A stretch of 64,000 nt of DNA, taken from NCBI GenBank assembly GCA_947626275.1, contig CANQRL010000002.1:1-64000 (forward strand), written 5' to 3'. The position numbers and the translations under genes are program-made. Below are positions 62,974-64,000 of the stretch, in pieces. Below the pieces are notes generated by a model that searched no databases, was not told where the DNA came from, and saw only the letters and a list, made by a program, of their open reading frames with translations. The stretch is from an uncultured Bacilli bacterium. Lineage in GTDB: Bacteria > Bacillota_I > Bacilli_A > RF39 > UBA660. Numbering within the stretch: position 1 is the stretch's first letter; every line of letters starts with the position of its first letter.

Positions 62974-63927
62974 ATGAAACTAAAAAAATGGATTGGAACA
63001 GCCTTACTTTTATTATTATTAATACTCATTGTGATTTATCATAATGAGATTTCTCATTTTATTGTTAAAACCATCATTTATCGAAACTATTCTGTTGAAA
63101 AACTAGAGCCAAACAGTTATGCCCAGCGAAGAGATTATCAATTTGTCCAAATAACAGATGATTTTATTGCAAAAGATTATCAGCATTTACTCAATATCTT
63201 CTACACCATTCTAGATAGTGGAGAAACTTCCTTCTATTTCTTTTGTGGAGAAGAATATACCAATTGCTTAAAAGATGTTGATTCTTTGACGCCTAATGCT
63301 GAAAATAGCAGCTCCTTAGTGGATGATAGTCCTCTTGCAGATGTTAATAATTTTGTACATCCTTATAATAGCTATAGTGCCATCTCAATTACTCCTAATA
63401 ATTTTGGGAAAGTAGAAGTTTTGGTAGAAAAACAATATTCTAATGAAAAGATGGATATTATTAATCAAAAAATAGAAGAAATTAGAAAAGAAATTGAAAA
63501 AGAAAATATGTCTGATGTCGATAAAATCCGTGCTTTCCACGATTACATTATCAACTATACAAAATATGACATTGAAAGAGCGAATAACATGAATCATCCT
63601 GATTTTAAGGATAGTACAACGCATACTGCCTATGGATTAGTAGAGACGAAGATGGCATTGTGTGGCGGATATAGTGATATGCTTTCTATCTATTTACACC
63701 AACTAGGAATTCCAAATATCAAGGTATCGACTAGTAATCACGTATGGAACTTAATCTATATCGATAATAAATGGCAACACTTAGATGTCACATGGGACGA
63801 CCCTGTAACCGATACAAAGGAAGATATTTTAATTGATGACTATTTCTTAATTTCAAAGGAAAAATTAATGGAATTAGATCCTGTTGTCCATCAATTTAAT
63901 GAAACAATTTATGCGGAAGCCAAATAA
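62974..63927 (+). CDS. Transglutaminase-like domain protein, membrane-anchored
   Basis: 317 residues. An N-terminal signal anchor (about 5-30) is followed by an extracellular region. The transglutaminase-like domain (about 180-300) has the triad Cys in ALCGGYSDM, His in SNHVWN and Asp in HLDVTWDDP. Family members cut or cross-link surface proteins or act as peptidases. GGTG precedes the ATG. Function not determined. Confidence 0.85.
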   Translation: MKLKKWIGTALLLLLLILIVIYHNEISHFIVKTIIYRNYSVEKLEPNSYAQRRDYQFVQITDDFIAKDYQHLLNIFYTILDSGETSFYFFCGEEYTNCLKDVDSLTPNAENSSSLVDDSPLADVNNFVHPYNSYSAISITPNNFGKVEVLVEKQYSNEKMDIINQKIEEIRKEIEKENMSDVDKIRAFHDYIINYTKYDIERANNMNHPDFKDSTTHTAYGLVETKMALCGGYSDMLSIYLHQLGIPNIKVSTSNHVWNLIYIDNKWQHLDVTWDDPVTDTKEDILIDDYFLISKEKLMELDPVVHQFNETIYAEAK

Positions 63928-63959
63928 AAAGAAATCCTATTTTTCATGGATTTCTTTTA
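63924..63959. terminator. Bidirectional terminator
   Basis: AAAGAAATCC...GGATTTCTTT, a perfect 10-bp stem between convergent genes; the loop holds the stop codon of the minus-strand gene. Confidence 0.85.
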
Positions 63960-64000
63960 TTTTTTCTTCAATCTTTCTTCCGTATTCAATAGATTCATCA
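63937..64000 (-). CDS. C-terminal end of an unknown gene (partial)
   Basis: The last 20 codons of a frame entering from the right edge: DESIEYGRKIEEKIKEIHEK, then TAG inside the terminator loop. Charged helical end, no family can be named. Supported by the terminator that follows and by the open frame. Confidence 0.5.
   Translation of the reverse strand, partial: DESIEYGRKIEEKIKEIHEK

Overview
The window is AT-rich, densely packed bacterial DNA. It looks like a spore-forming, Gram-positive Bacillota genome of Bacilli or Erysipelotrichia type, probably an uncultured gut lineage; the lineage is an inference. The support is PolC together with DnaE, LtaS-type and YfhO-type envelope enzymes, SepF and DivIVA-like division proteins, a T-box leader, DUF1292, strong GGAGG/GGTGAT ribosome binding sites, and three sporulation genes (sigK, gpr and a spoVIF-like gene). 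Almost everything reads on the minus strand. The only plus-strand genes I accept are a 125-aa membrane protein, sigK, rpmB, the YfhO-like gene, rpsT and a transglutaminase-like gene. I see no tRNA, rRNA, CRISPR array, prophage or insertion sequence, and no gene-free stretch over 300 bases.

Layout. 1-245: an orphan structured RNA with its own promoter and terminator; bases 1-71 hold no gene that I can see. 245-10.9 kb: recG, a small-export-family protein, a HerA-type ATPase, an LTA synthase, a HAAS-domain membrane protein, and a thyX-tmk operon. 11-23 kb: a lepA/regulator/hemW operon, rhomboid protease, lspA-rluD, a protein with two SepF-like domains, a 50-aa membrane protein missed by ORF calling, recD2, and an anchored protein with eight 12-residue Cys/Asp repeats. 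23-33 kb: sigK, fic, then sepF, divIVA-like, T-box, CYTH and ileS (the Bacillus division/ileS neighbourhood), and dnaE. 33-43 kb: rpmB, a coiled-coil protein with DUF1292, a YfhO-like protein, a Ser/Asn-linker protein, and polC. 43-48 kb: two small operons of poorly known nucleic-acid proteins: KOW protein / degenerate DnaB-like ATPase / RNase J-like hydrolase, and PD-(D/E)xK-like nuclease / winged-helix protein. 48-57.9 kb: housekeeping genes (nrnA-like, ackA, lysS, dusB, der) with a pseudopilin and the spoVIF-like gene. 57.9-61.5 kb: six tandem type IV pilin-like genes. 61.5-64 kb: gpr, rpsT, a transglutaminase-like gene, and the tail of one more gene.

The most unusual material is the pilin array. 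Each of five near-identical pilins is a self-contained cassette with its own promoter, a spaced TTGTCAA-type repeat array upstream, and its own GTTCAAC/GTTGAAC terminator; two of the promoters also carry a perfect palindrome over the -10. Other points of note are an isoleucyl-tRNA synthetase whose HIGH motif reads GLHH (the swap linked to mupirocin hyper-resistance), the orphan RNA at 72-172, the paired nucleic-acid operons at 43-48 kb, a double-length ThyX, and several new domain combinations.
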